Positions 51,001 through 58,997 of a stretch of DNA of 64,000 nt are shown here, one piece after another. Below the pieces are notes generated by a model that had not been told where the DNA came from, searched no databases, and saw nothing but the letters and a program-made list of their open reading frames with translations. A program made the position numbers and the translations under genes. The stretch is from Runella limosa DSM 17973 (GTDB lineage Bacteria; Bacteroidota; Bacteroidia; Cytophagales; Spirosomataceae), in contig NZ_KI519422.1 of NCBI RefSeq assembly GCF_000482465.1, positions 248,001 to 312,000 of the forward strand. Direction: 5' to 3'. Positions within the stretch are counted from its first letter, which is position 1, and the number at the start of each line of letters is the position of its first letter.

Positions 51001-54000
51001 GCGTTGGCGGCACTGCCTCAGCTTTCACTGCAACGCCAAGCACGGGCGTGGAATACAAATGGTATGGTCCACTGACGAGTACCTCGGGCAGTTTGGGTAC
51101 GGCCATCAGCGGTGCAACCAATGCGACGTTTACGCCAAGTGGTGCAGCATTAAGTACTTCTGGTACAAAATATTATGCAGTAGTGGTGAATACCACGGGC
51201 GATGTGACGTGTGCGGATACGGCCTTTGTTCAGTTGGATGTGAGCAAAATCACGGTTCCTGCGGTGACGACACTTTGTCATGCCAACGGTACGCCTGAAA
51301 ACGGAGCGGATGACTACATGACGTTCAGCATTCATGTGTCCACCGAACCGATGAGTACGAATAAATTCACGGTAACGGCCACGCAAGGCGGAAATCCATT
51401 GGCCATAACGTTGTCAAACGGCAGCGCAGCGACGGCAATTAATTGCGGATTAAATACCCCATTACGCACGCCAGCAGGAAGCGCAGGCAAAGGCAACGTG
51501 ACCTTGACGATTACTGACAATGTAACGGGCTGTTCGACGACTTTGGTCGTGACAGACCCAGGAACGTGCGCCGTAACTTGTGTTCAAGGTACGCCAAGCA
51601 CGGTGGTTTATCAATACGCCACGCAAATGGATGTAACCGAATTAAATTCATTGCCAATTGTGATACCAAAGTTTGATGAACAAGGTGGTACGCGTGTTTT
51701 GCAATCAGTGAAATTGGAATATACAGTAGGGGGCAAAACGGCATTTGTGTTTGAGAACAGGGCCGCGCAATCACAGTCGTTTAATGCCAAAGCAAGCTCA
51801 GAGGCGACGATTAATTTGAATGGGACTGACATCGCGACGAACATGATTGAGATGCTGATACCTCAAACGACATTGCCAGGGGGTATTTTGGTGCCTGCCA
51901 CGGGTAGTTGGGCAGGCGATAGTATTCCATCACCAACGCCCACACCAACGACTTTGGGTCGAATGGAGTCATGGGTAAGTGATTATTTGACAGTATTCAA
52001 AGATCCTCGCACTGATGCACGTTGGGTAACGAACACAACGGGAGATGCAACTGACGACGATGACATGTACCTCAACCCAATGATAGCAGATTCGGTGAGT
52101 GGGACATTTACCTACAACACTGCGTTGGCGCTGGCACCGTTTATTGGGACGGGTAATGTACCGTTGAATGTCAGTACGTTGTCTGGTTTGACGTTGACAG
52201 GTGGCGGTGGCAATTTACGCTACCTACAGCGGACGCGTGCTTATGCGAGTGCGAAAGTGACTTATACTTTTGAGTGTATCTTGTGTACCAAGCCAGTGGC
52301 ATTAGCTACGCCAAAAGCACAAACGATATGTGCTGGCAGTGCAGCCACGGCCTTTACCGCAGCGCCAAGTACAGGCGTAGAATATAAATGGTACGGGCCA
52401 TTGGCAGACACAACAAGTAGCTTAGGCACAGCAGTGAGTGGTGCCACGAGCGCGACTTTCACGCCGAGCGGTGCAGCGTTGACGACGGCTGGAACGAAAT
52501 ATTACGCAGTGGTAGTAAATACAACGGGTGATTTGACTTGTGCAGACACGGCTTATGTCCGTTTGGTAGTGAATGCCAAGCCAGTGATTGCTGATGGTTC
52601 TGACACCATCTGTGCAGGTGAAACAGTTGATTTAACATCGAAAATCACGAATTACGCCACGTATCAAAGTCCAGTATGGACGGTAGGTACAGCGAGTGGC
52701 ACAGCAGTGGCGACACCAACTTCGGTGAAACCAACTGGAACAACGACCTACGTATTGGTAGCTCAAAACGCCGCAGGTTGTAAAGACACAGCGAATGTAG
52801 TAGTAACGGTAAACGCCAAACCAAGTGCGGGCAAAGACACGACCTTGGTTTGTGTAAATGCTGCGACGAATACATTGGCAACAAGTATAACACTATCGCC
52901 AAGCCCAGCGGGAGGAAGCTGGTCACAACTGGGAACGACTCCAGCGACGGCGACAATTTCTGGAAACAACGTGACAGGAATGGGTGTAGCAGGCACGTAC
53001 CAGTTTATTTATACGACGACCGCAGGTTGCAAAGACACGATTGCAGTGACAGTTGCCCCATGCGCGGGCTGTGTAAAACCAAATGCAGGTGCTGATGCGG
53101 CCTCAGTATGCCAACCGATAAGTACTGCGAAGTTGACGGCAGTGACGACGGGCGGCACGTGGACACCGATAGGCAGCCCCGCAAACCCCTCGGCGGCAAG
53201 CATTGATGCCAGTGGCAATATCAGTGGTTTGAATGCAGCAGGAACGTATAAGTTTGTGTACTCGGTAACGGGTGGTGGTCAAACGTGTACAGATACAGCA
53301 CAAGTAGTAGTGAATGCCAAGCCAGTAATTGCCGATGGTTCTGCGACGATTTGCGCAGGTGAGTCAGTGGATTTAACGACGAAGATTACAAACTATAATA
53401 CTTATTTGAGTCCAGCGTGGATGGTAGGCACAGCGGGCGGTACGGCAGTAACAACGCCAAGTTCAGTGAAACCAACAGGCACAACGACTTACGTATTGGT
53501 AGCTCAAAACGCAGCAGGCTGTAAAGACACATCGAACGTGGTAGTAACAGTGAATGCCAAACCAAGTGCGGGCAAAGACACGACCTTGGTTTGTGTAAAT
53601 GCTGCGACGAATACCTTGGCGACGAGTATAACCCTGTCGCCAAGCCCAGCGGGTGGTACGTGGTCACAAATTGGGACAACGCCAGCTACTGCAACGATTA
53701 CGGGTAATAACGTAACGGGTATGACCGTGACAGGTACTTACCAATTCATCTACACTTCGGCTGCAGGTTGCAAAGACACGATCTCGGTGACGGTAGCCCC
53801 ATGCGCAGGTTGTGTGAAACCGAATGCAGGTGCTGATGCGGCGGCGGTGTGTCAACCGACGAGTATTGCGAAGTTGACGGCAGTGACGACGGGCGGCACG
53901 TGGACACCGATAAGCAGTCCCGCCAACCCAAGTGCAGCGACGATTGATGCCAGTGGCAATATCAGTGGTTTGAATGCAGCAGGAACGTATAAGTTTGTTT

Positions 54001-56492
54001 ATTCGGTAACGGGTGGTGGTCAAACGTGTACAGATACAGCACAAGTAGTAGTGAATGCCAAGCCTAATATCGCCGATGGCAGCGCGACGATTTGCGCAGG
54101 TGAGTCGGTAGATTTAACGACGAAGATTACAAACTATAATACTTATTTGAGTCCAGTGTGGACGGTAGGCACAGCGGGCGGAACGGCAGTAGCAACGCCA
54201 ACTTCGGTGAAACCAACTGGAACGACGACCTACGTATTGGTTGCTCAGAATGCAGCTGGCTGTAAAGACACGGCGAACGTGGTAGTAACGGTAAATGCCA
54301 AACCAAGCGCAGGCAAAGACACGACTTTAGCTTGTGTGAATGCCGCGACTAATACATTGGCGACAAGTATAACACTATCGCCAAGTCCAGCGGGAGGAAG
54401 CTGGTCACAACTGGGAACGACTCCAGCGACGGCGACAATTTCTGGAAACAACGTGACAGGAATGAGTGTAGCAGGCACGTACCAGTTTATTTATACGACG
54501 ACCGCAGGTTGCAAAGACACGATCTCGGTGACGGTAGCTCCATGCGCGGGTTGTGTGAAACCTAATGCAGGGCCAGATGCGGCGGCGGTGTGTCAACCAA
54601 CAGCCACGGCGAAACTGACAGCCGTGACGACGGGCGGCACGTGGGCTCCGATTGGTAGTCCTGCAAACCCTTCGGCAGCAACAATTGACGCTAATGGCAA
54701 CATCACAGGTTTGAACGCAGCAGGCACGTATAAGTTTGTATATTCGGTAACGGGTGGTGGTCAAACGTGTACAGATACAGCACAAGTAGTAGTGAATGCC
54801 AAGCCAGTAATTGCTGATGGTTCTGCGACGATCTGCGCAGGTGAGTCAGTGGATTTGACTACAAAGATTACAAACTACAACACATATTTGAGTCCAGTAT
54901 GGACAGTAGGTACAGCAAGCGGCACGGCAGTAACAGTGCCAAGTTCGGTGAAACCAACGGGAACGACGACGTATGTATTGGTAGCTCAAAACGCCGCAGG
55001 CTGTAAAGACACGGCCAATGTAGTAGTAACGGTAAATGCCAAACCAAGTGCAGGAAAAGACACGACGTTAGTTTGTTCAAATGGCAGTGTGCCAGCAAGT
55101 GTACAATTGTCAGCGACGCCGACGGGAGGAACGTGGTCAGCATTGACGGGTAACCCAACGGGCGCGACGGTGAGTAGTTCTGGTTTGGTAAGTATCACCA
55201 ACGCTACAGCCCAAGGCAAGTCTTTTGACTTTGTTTATTCAGTAAATGGTTGCCAGGATACGGTCAAGGTGATTGTACCAGTTTGTCAACAACCTTGTAT
55301 CAAATCAACAATTAGTTCAGCTGCCCCAGTCTGTTCAAACGACGCCCAAACCTACAGCTTCACCTTCACGGTGGCCAACAAATTGGGTATTGTGAAAGTG
55401 AACAAAGGCACTTTGAGTGGAAGTAACCCATATACAGTATCGGGCATTCCATCGGGTCAGAATGTGATTATTACTGATAGCTTGAGCGCGATTTGTAAGT
55501 CAGACACGATTATCGCGGGTGTCAATTGTAACTGTAACCCAGCGATGCCACAGTTGCTGACACCAAGTTTGACGGCTTGTATCGGGGATACTTTCCCAAC
55601 GTTGAAGGCGACGGTAGTGGGGCTAGCGACGGTCGAATGGTTTAGTCAACAAACTGGTGGAACAGTACTAGCAACAGGCTTGAGTTTCAAACCAAGTGGC
55701 ACGGTATCTGCGAATACTATTTTCTATGCGCAAGCACGTAGCACTGACCCTACTTGTCCAACGGCGGTAAGTACGAGTCGAGTACCAGCGACAATCAATG
55801 CCCAAACGTGTATTGACACGATTGACTTGGCGTTGAAGAAATCGATTGACAAGAAAATTGCGCGAGTGGGAGACGTGTTAACGTACACGATTAAGGTGTG
55901 GAACGAATGGACGAAGAACGCGACAGGTGTGGAAGTGGTAGATTCAATTGCGACGACGGTTCAGTTTGTAAGCGGAAGCTTTAGTCCAAGTCGAGGTAGT
56001 GCAACAATTAGTGGGAACGTGATTACGTGGAACATAGGCAATATTTCGGCGGCAGGCGCACCTGCGAATGGTGACACGGTGACGTTGAGCTACCAAGTGA
56101 AAGCAACGCAAGCGGGTGTACATCTGAATACGGCGGAAATCAGCAAGACCAACGAGAAAGACCGAGACAGCACGCCAGGCAACGGCAAAGGTGGTGAAGA
56201 CGACATTGATCAGCAATGCTTCACAGTGCCTTACGGTTTGTGTACAGGTCAGAAGTTGGAAGTGAGTGTACCCGCAGGTTTGACGAATGTCCAATGGTTC
56301 AAGAACGGTGGTTCGACGGCAGTAGCGACGGGTAACGTAGTATTATTGAGTGAAGTGGGTACTTACACTTTCACAGCAACAAACAAGACCTGTCCTGCCA
56401 ACGGCTGTTGTCCAGTGATTATCGAAGCGGGCACTAATTGTTGTCCAGTGGATATTTGCATACCATACATTGTACGAAAAGTCAAAAAATGA
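48060..56492 (+). CDS. Giant surface protein 4: multi-domain Ig-like repeat protein with Cys-rich C-terminal signal
   Basis: 2810 residues from the ATG at 48060. Signal peptide near residues 1-30 (FLMITFAGKSQ). Order: two carbohydrate-binding-like beta domains (about 30-260 and 378-543; GSLESGTFAAST, PSFEGSDLSAWTQ), three Ig-like modules (about 543-640, 968-1060, 1408-1505; TPQKQTICVGGTA...YKWYGPL), two domains resembling 'choice-of-anchor E' (about 738-960 and 1181-1400; FTVPLKRTNWSDTLALPKFD), then three 247-residue tandem repeats plus part of a fourth (1505-2340), and the shared C-terminal block with a DUF11-like module (about 2585-2710) and a Cys-rich end (CPANGCCP, NCCPVDIC, tail RKVKK). 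'Choice-of-anchor' domains are known to sit ahead of various surface-sorting tails, in agreement with the C-terminus being such a signal. Terminator at 56515. Confidence 0.85.
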   Translation: MKKNVSLWNISRWYFLMTFLMITFAGKSQTCVGNKFTNGSLESGTFAASTKNGVTTQMTTFGGSQSVYLPFTASGVWDHPVDGFAANVGYWVDGTTNGGTGAKDQNRFFAIPSNFGANRCLWPTAGYGVVMTKDQCYRVCFWAAQFDPAQPNANVTSTFNFEMYDGWGSTTPAATVANFSVTPTSTTSDYVKFTLPASTNVKDITGAAYTGASGQVVDWKTLNWQYICLDVTPLVESSRFEIYISTDGGQDNGFAVDGLCAVACGTNSCVTPSGIQLAKTAPTCTGSTANNNGKITLISATNTDKCGISAAGAATYNGPAYASATAYAANKDVKTLIPNTGGTYILRLYNGSDNCYKDTTITVAAVTCTAVDCNCSNNLITTPSFEGSDLSAWTQATNDPGGTILFSNDNPYAVCGSWYGYIRSANADAYYASVYQNVNTTAGTSFTLNVYGGTHDPGQDSQIRLQFFNASNTLLSGGQTVQVDTDVDVAPFTLGKYTLTGTAPAGTAYVRVTFYTQGTYNGDNMAFKFDQVCLQATATACSQPIAVVSPQKQTICVGGTATAYTATPSTGVDYKWYGPLTSTSGSLGTAISGATSATFTPSGAAFTTSGTKYYAVVVNTTGDATCADTAFVQLDVRSLAITANASSCTPATNKFSVSGQVTFTAPPSTGLLRVRIPGKGYQDFLPPFTSPISYTIPDLNSDGMADTVEVMFSDGVCKQTAIYTAPAMCLPNACTGTEVAGKSEYKFTVPLKRTNWSDTLALPKFDTMGGTRTLKNVLLTVNQSIVNWGVAESTDNASSEVNIETTGTTTFKLDGVNFETNSFTATNYPKNVTSAVLVPAVGTWPGDNTFVSPPSTLLAMSAAVNNDLNNLVDPTLSSTWVTNQTGDLTDDDDMTYFPPVYSDNTKCWLYSSSTDLAKFTGTGNAEFIARATGASLVSGSGNLNSIIKTSASAEITVTYIYCSTACVKPVASATPQKQTICVGGTASAFTATPSTGVEYKWYGPLTSTSGSLGTAISGATNATFTPSGAALSTSGTKYYAVVVNTTGDVTCADTAFVQLDVSKITVPAVTTLCHANGTPENGADDYMTFSIHVSTEPMSTNKFTVTATQGGNPLAITLSNGSAATAINCGLNTPLRTPAGSAGKGNVTLTITDNVTGCSTTLVVTDPGTCAVTCVQGTPSTVVYQYATQMDVTELNSLPIVIPKFDEQGGTRVLQSVKLEYTVGGKTAFVFENRAAQSQSFNAKASSEATINLNGTDIATNMIEMLIPQTTLPGGILVPATGSWAGDSIPSPTPTPTTLGRMESWVSDYLTVFKDPRTDARWVTNTTGDATDDDDMYLNPMIADSVSGTFTYNTALALAPFIGTGNVPLNVSTLSGLTLTGGGGNLRYLQRTRAYASAKVTYTFECILCTKPVALATPKAQTICAGSAATAFTAAPSTGVEYKWYGPLADTTSSLGTAVSGATSATFTPSGAALTTAGTKYYAVVVNTTGDLTCADTAYVRLVVNAKPVIADGSDTICAGETVDLTSKITNYATYQSPVWTVGTASGTAVATPTSVKPTGTTTYVLVAQNAAGCKDTANVVVTVNAKPSAGKDTTLVCVNAATNTLATSITLSPSPAGGSWSQLGTTPATATISGNNVTGMGVAGTYQFIYTTTAGCKDTIAVTVAPCAGCVKPNAGADAASVCQPISTAKLTAVTTGGTWTPIGSPANPSAASIDASGNISGLNAAGTYKFVYSVTGGGQTCTDTAQVVVNAKPVIADGSATICAGESVDLTTKITNYNTYLSPAWMVGTAGGTAVTTPSSVKPTGTTTYVLVAQNAAGCKDTSNVVVTVNAKPSAGKDTTLVCVNAATNTLATSITLSPSPAGGTWSQIGTTPATATITGNNVTGMTVTGTYQFIYTSAAGCKDTISVTVAPCAGCVKPNAGADAAAVCQPTSIAKLTAVTTGGTWTPISSPANPSAATIDASGNISGLNAAGTYKFVYSVTGGGQTCTDTAQVVVNAKPNIADGSATICAGESVDLTTKITNYNTYLSPVWTVGTAGGTAVATPTSVKPTGTTTYVLVAQNAAGCKDTANVVVTVNAKPSAGKDTTLACVNAATNTLATSITLSPSPAGGSWSQLGTTPATATISGNNVTGMSVAGTYQFIYTTTAGCKDTISVTVAPCAGCVKPNAGPDAAAVCQPTATAKLTAVTTGGTWAPIGSPANPSAATIDANGNITGLNAAGTYKFVYSVTGGGQTCTDTAQVVVNAKPVIADGSATICAGESVDLTTKITNYNTYLSPVWTVGTASGTAVTVPSSVKPTGTTTYVLVAQNAAGCKDTANVVVTVNAKPSAGKDTTLVCSNGSVPASVQLSATPTGGTWSALTGNPTGATVSSSGLVSITNATAQGKSFDFVYSVNGCQDTVKVIVPVCQQPCIKSTISSAAPVCSNDAQTYSFTFTVANKLGIVKVNKGTLSGSNPYTVSGIPSGQNVIITDSLSAICKSDTIIAGVNCNCNPAMPQLLTPSLTACIGDTFPTLKATVVGLATVEWFSQQTGGTVLATGLSFKPSGTVSANTIFYAQARSTDPTCPTAVSTSRVPATINAQTCIDTIDLALKKSIDKKIARVGDVLTYTIKVWNEWTKNATGVEVVDSIATTVQFVSGSFSPSRGSATISGNVITWNIGNISAAGAPANGDTVTLSYQVKATQAGVHLNTAEISKTNEKDRDSTPGNGKGGEDDIDQQCFTVPYGLCTGQKLEVSVPAGLTNVQWFKNGGSTAVATGNVVLLSEVGTYTFTATNKTCPANGCCPVIIEAGTNCCPVDICIPYIVRKVKK
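52575..55076 (+). repeat. 741-bp tandem repeats (three full units and a partial fourth)
   Basis: Units begin at 52575, 53316, 54057 and 54798, each exactly 741 bp (247 codons) apart. Each codes for three beta modules (starting at AKPVIADGSATICAGESVDL, AKPSAGKDTTLVC and KPNAGADAAAVCQP). The fourth stops after the first module. Confidence 0.93.
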
Positions 56493-56514
56493 GTTAGATT
56501 TTAAATTTTTAATC

Positions 56515-56546
56515 AAAAAAGCCGTTTCGACTGAAACGGCTTTTTT
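56515..56546. terminator. Rho-independent terminator of giant gene 4
   Basis: GCCGTTTC (56521-56528) pairs with GAAACGGC (56533-56540) with A6 before and T6 after, so it works in both directions. Confidence 0.94.
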
Positions 56547-56708
56547 ATTGGCTATAATTCAAAAATTGCACTATTTTAATATGTTATTGTAAAATAAAAT
56601 TTGGTTTTAATCTCGTTTTTAAGCCCATTTAACCCTGTTTTAACCCTTTTATGGGCGTTTTTAGAATTTTCAACAGAATATAATTCCGTTTGTATTTATT
56701 TTAGGTCG

Positions 56709-56737
56709 TTCGTCATTGAAAAATACCCTTCGTCATT
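56709..56737 (+). promoter_or_regulatory. Direct repeat TTCGTCATT (20 bp apart) before the small secreted protein gene
   Basis: Identical 9-mers at 56709-56717 and 56729-56737, two helical turns apart, upstream of a near-consensus -7 box (AATCTTTG, 56767-56774). A candidate site for an activator binding as a dimer. Confidence 0.4.
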
Positions 56738-56830
56738 AACTACTTTCACGAATGGCGAAAACAGGCAATCTTTGTATCAACAAAAAGCAAAACACAAACA
56801 GAATTACAGCCACATAAAATAAATAAAACC

Positions 56831-57259
56831 ATGAAATCTCTTATCACAACCATCGCATTAAGTCTTGTAGGTTTAACCACAGTAGCAGAAGCTCAACCTA
56901 CTAGAAAATTCACTCAAGCTGAATCTCAATTGTTGGCTACTTTGCCAACTGAAGATGCAAATGCTGCCACTTTCGTATCAGTTTCAACAATGACTCCGCA
57001 AATCTTGATTGCATCATTGCCAGTAACTGATGAAAATATTGAAACACCTGCTCCGCGTATCAGTGGTGCAAAATTGTTGGCCTCTTTACCAACTGTTGAC
57101 GAAAATCCAGGTTTACCAATGGTAAAAATGAACTTTACAAAATTGTTAGCAGCGTTGCCTACCGCAGATGAGTTTACTCAAACAACGGTTTTGATTGACA
57201 GTCCATTGAATGTTGATACAAAAAGCCAAGTAACGGCAGTTCGTTTGTCGGAAGAATAA
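56831..57259 (+). CDS. Small secreted protein with four LLAxLPTxDE repeats
   Basis: 142 residues. Signal peptide (MKSLITTIALSLVGLTTVAEAQ), then a 120-residue mature chain with four copies of one motif: LLATLPTEDAN, LIASLPVTDEN, LLASLPTVDEN and LLAALPTADEF, spaced about 26-28 residues apart. Between them are Thr/Pro/Lys-rich linkers. No cysteines, no membrane segment, no sorting tail; the family is unknown to me. The repeated hydrophobic-LP-acidic motif could be a binding site for a partner, or four short helices or hooks. It stands alone between the terminator of giant gene 4 and its own terminator (57301), with a direct repeat and near-consensus promoter upstream, so it is separately regulated. 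Confidence 0.78.
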   Translation: MKSLITTIALSLVGLTTVAEAQPTRKFTQAESQLLATLPTEDANAATFVSVSTMTPQILIASLPVTDENIETPAPRISGAKLLASLPTVDENPGLPMVKMNFTKLLAALPTADEFTQTTVLIDSPLNVDTKSQVTAVRLSEE

Positions 57260-57295
57260 GCCAAGCCGCTACACGATTCCAAAAATCAAGATCAT

Positions 57296-57333
57296 AAAAA
57301 AGCCCTCCTCTGAGCAATTCAGGGAGGGCTTTT
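57296..57333. terminator. Rho-independent terminator between convergent genes
   Basis: GCCCTCC(T)CTGA (57301-57312) pairs with TCAGGGAGGGC (57318-57328) with one bulged base; A6 before and T5 after let it serve both the gene at 56831 and the minus-strand gene at 57354. Confidence 0.9.
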
Positions 57334-57353
57334 TCTTTGGTAGAAACTCCGAA

Positions 57354-57923
57354 TCAAGACGGTTTTATGCGTTGAACCATTGTTTTTCCTGATATGACGT
57401 CAGTACCTTTGAGTTCGATAAAAAGCACGTTGGGCGACCAAAAAGAGCCTCCATCAATGCGAATAAAAACCCGACTGAGGATACATTCTTTTTTATTGAT
57501 GTCGGTATAAACGTGGTATTTGTTATGGGCATCTTTTCGTAAATGTAGCGGTAGCTTCGAGTAAGCCACCGAACGCAAATCGTAACTTCCGTTGCTGTTG
57601 GCTTTGACATTGATACCGTACGCAAACTTACGCTGGATAAAATTGAGCTCCTTGCGCATTCCTCCCTCTGGATAGCGAATCCAGAAAACATGAACGGGGT
57701 CTTCTTCCTCAAACTTCCCGTTTTTGTCCACATTTAGCTCATAGCAAATCGTGTTGGTATTGGGGTCGCGTTGAATGTAAAACAACAACCCTGGAATACC
57801 GTTGGGCACGGGAAATGTTTCGGGGTCGGGCAGGGGAGATTCACCTACCGCACTTTTGGGCGAAACGGCAGAAATTAAAAAAGGAATGGCTGCAAACAAA
57901 AAGACAAAAAGACTTTTCTTCAT
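57354..57923 (-). CDS. DUF4833-like secreted protein
   Basis: 189 residues from the ATG at 57923; an in-frame ATG at 57992 would add 23 residues that would bury the signal (MKKSLFVFLFAAIPFLISAV). The mature part has the features I associate with DUF4833: FPVPNGIPGLLFYIQRDPNT, VHVFWIRYPEGGMRKELNFI and a C-terminal strand with GTDVISGKTMVQ. The family is of unknown function, is common in Bacteroidota and often lies by lipid or polyol metabolism genes. It is 10 bp after the PfkB kinase gene, so the two share a transcript, and its export suggests a role outside the cytoplasm for the product of the pathway. Confidence 0.8.
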   Translation of the reverse strand: MKKSLFVFLFAAIPFLISAVSPKSAVGESPLPDPETFPVPNGIPGLLFYIQRDPNTNTICYELNVDKNGKFEEEDPVHVFWIRYPEGGMRKELNFIQRKFAYGINVKANSNGSYDLRSVAYSKLPLHLRKDAHNKYHVYTDINKKECILSRVFIRIDGGSFWSPNVLFIELKGTDVISGKTMVQRIKPS

Positions 57924-57933
57924 AATAACAATG

Positions 57934-58854
57934 CTATTGAAGCAGGGCTTCCGACCACGAAAAGACCTTTCGGTATCCGTTGTGAGCACCAAACTTTAGT
58001 ACGTTTTCTACTTTTTCAAAATCACCAGAGAATGGCCCCGATGCTTCGATTTTAATCGTAGCCATGGCCGCGCCAAATTCTCCTGCTTCTTGTACGTGTG
58101 CCCCTTTGATGCGTTGATACAAATACCCTGCCATGTAGGTATCGCCGCAACCCGTAGCGTCAGCTACTTGAGATGGGGTAAACGCAGGAATTTTGTGAAA
58201 TACGCCATCGGTATAAATCACCGAGCCGTGGCTTCCCAAGGTGATAATTACCTCTTTAACGCCCAAATCAGCCAAATATTCTGCCCCGTCTTTGACGCGG
58301 TGGTGGCCTGTCAATACCTCCATTTCAAATTCGTTGGCTTTTAAAACACCGATATAAGGAAGTAATGCTTTTTTGTCGGCCCAATCGCGGTAACGTACTT
58401 TTTTGTTATCAACGTAACGCAAAAAGCCCTGAATATCCAACGAAACCATGCCGCGACGTGCCAGTTCTTTCACCAACTCCGCCGAAATATCATCGGAAAG
58501 CAACGGGCCTAAATGAAAAATCCGTGCTTCGAGGTCGGGAAGGGCGGGTACATCAAAAGGCGTCGCTTTTTGCAAAACGTTTTGCTCACGGTGGTTTTGG
58601 TCAAAGCTGTAAATGTTTTCAAAATACACCGTGTGCTCGCTAGGTAAGGCAAATACTTCGGTGCCTGATTTACGCAAGTCGGCCACTACTTTTAACTCTT
58701 CCGTCGCTACGGCCGTAACGAGGGCGTAGTTTATTTCGGCATTTTGCAATGCTTTTGAAAAGTAAAAAGAAGTGCCACCTGGCATGTAGTTGGTTGATTT
58801 CGGGGTCACTACCTTATCGAGGGTAATGTGCCCAATAGTGCAAATGTCATACAT
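57934..58854 (-). CDS. PfkB-family carbohydrate/polyol kinase
   Basis: 306 residues, the usual length. N-terminal part: DICTIGHITLDKVV, then MPGGTSFYFSKALQNAEINY (the substrate-side GG motif). C-terminal: ADATGCGDTYMAGYLYQR, the PfkB signature with the catalytic Asp and the anion hole (GCGD). PfkB kinases phosphorylate sugars, nucleosides or polyols with ATP; the substrate cannot be told from sequence. The GGTSF start resembles what is seen in inositol-kinase-like members, which fits the neighbouring nucleotidyltransferase and CDP-alcohol transferase genes, but this is a guess. The gene lies between the HAD gene (a repeat array separates them) and the DUF4833 gene. ATG at 58854 fits the family start. 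Confidence 0.92.
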   Translation of the reverse strand: MYDICTIGHITLDKVVTPKSTNYMPGGTSFYFSKALQNAEINYALVTAVATEELKVVADLRKSGTEVFALPSEHTVYFENIYSFDQNHREQNVLQKATPFDVPALPDLEARIFHLGPLLSDDISAELVKELARRGMVSLDIQGFLRYVDNKKVRYRDWADKKALLPYIGVLKANEFEMEVLTGHHRVKDGAEYLADLGVKEVIITLGSHGSVIYTDGVFHKIPAFTPSQVADATGCGDTYMAGYLYQRIKGAHVQEAGEFGAAMATIKIEASGPFSGDFEKVENVLKFGAHNGYRKVFSWSEALLQ

Positions 58855-58884
58855 GGTTGTTAACGATTTTGGTGTCTATGTGCT

Positions 58885-58997
58885 AAGGGTTGCTCACAAC
58901 CCGTTTTGTTCGTGTCAAGGGTTGCTCACAACCCGTTTTGTTCGTGTCAAGGGTTTCTCACAACCCGTCTGTGTGTCAAGGGTTGCTTACAACCCGC
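58885..58997. repeat. Array of four short palindromic repeats (GGGTTGctcaCAACCC)
   Basis: Four copies starting at 58885, 58917, 58949 and 58978 (period 32, last step 29). Each has the hairpin GGGTTG-CTCA-CAACCC (the third has GGGTTT) and the spacer GTTTTGTTCGTGTC or a relative. The last copy includes the stop codon of the HAD gene. Copies are too short and self-complementary to be CRISPR. Confidence 0.92.

Noticed and set aside
58885-58997. CRISPR array
   Set aside because: Repeat period is 32 bp in total with self-complementary units and similar spacers; no unique spacers and no cas genes.
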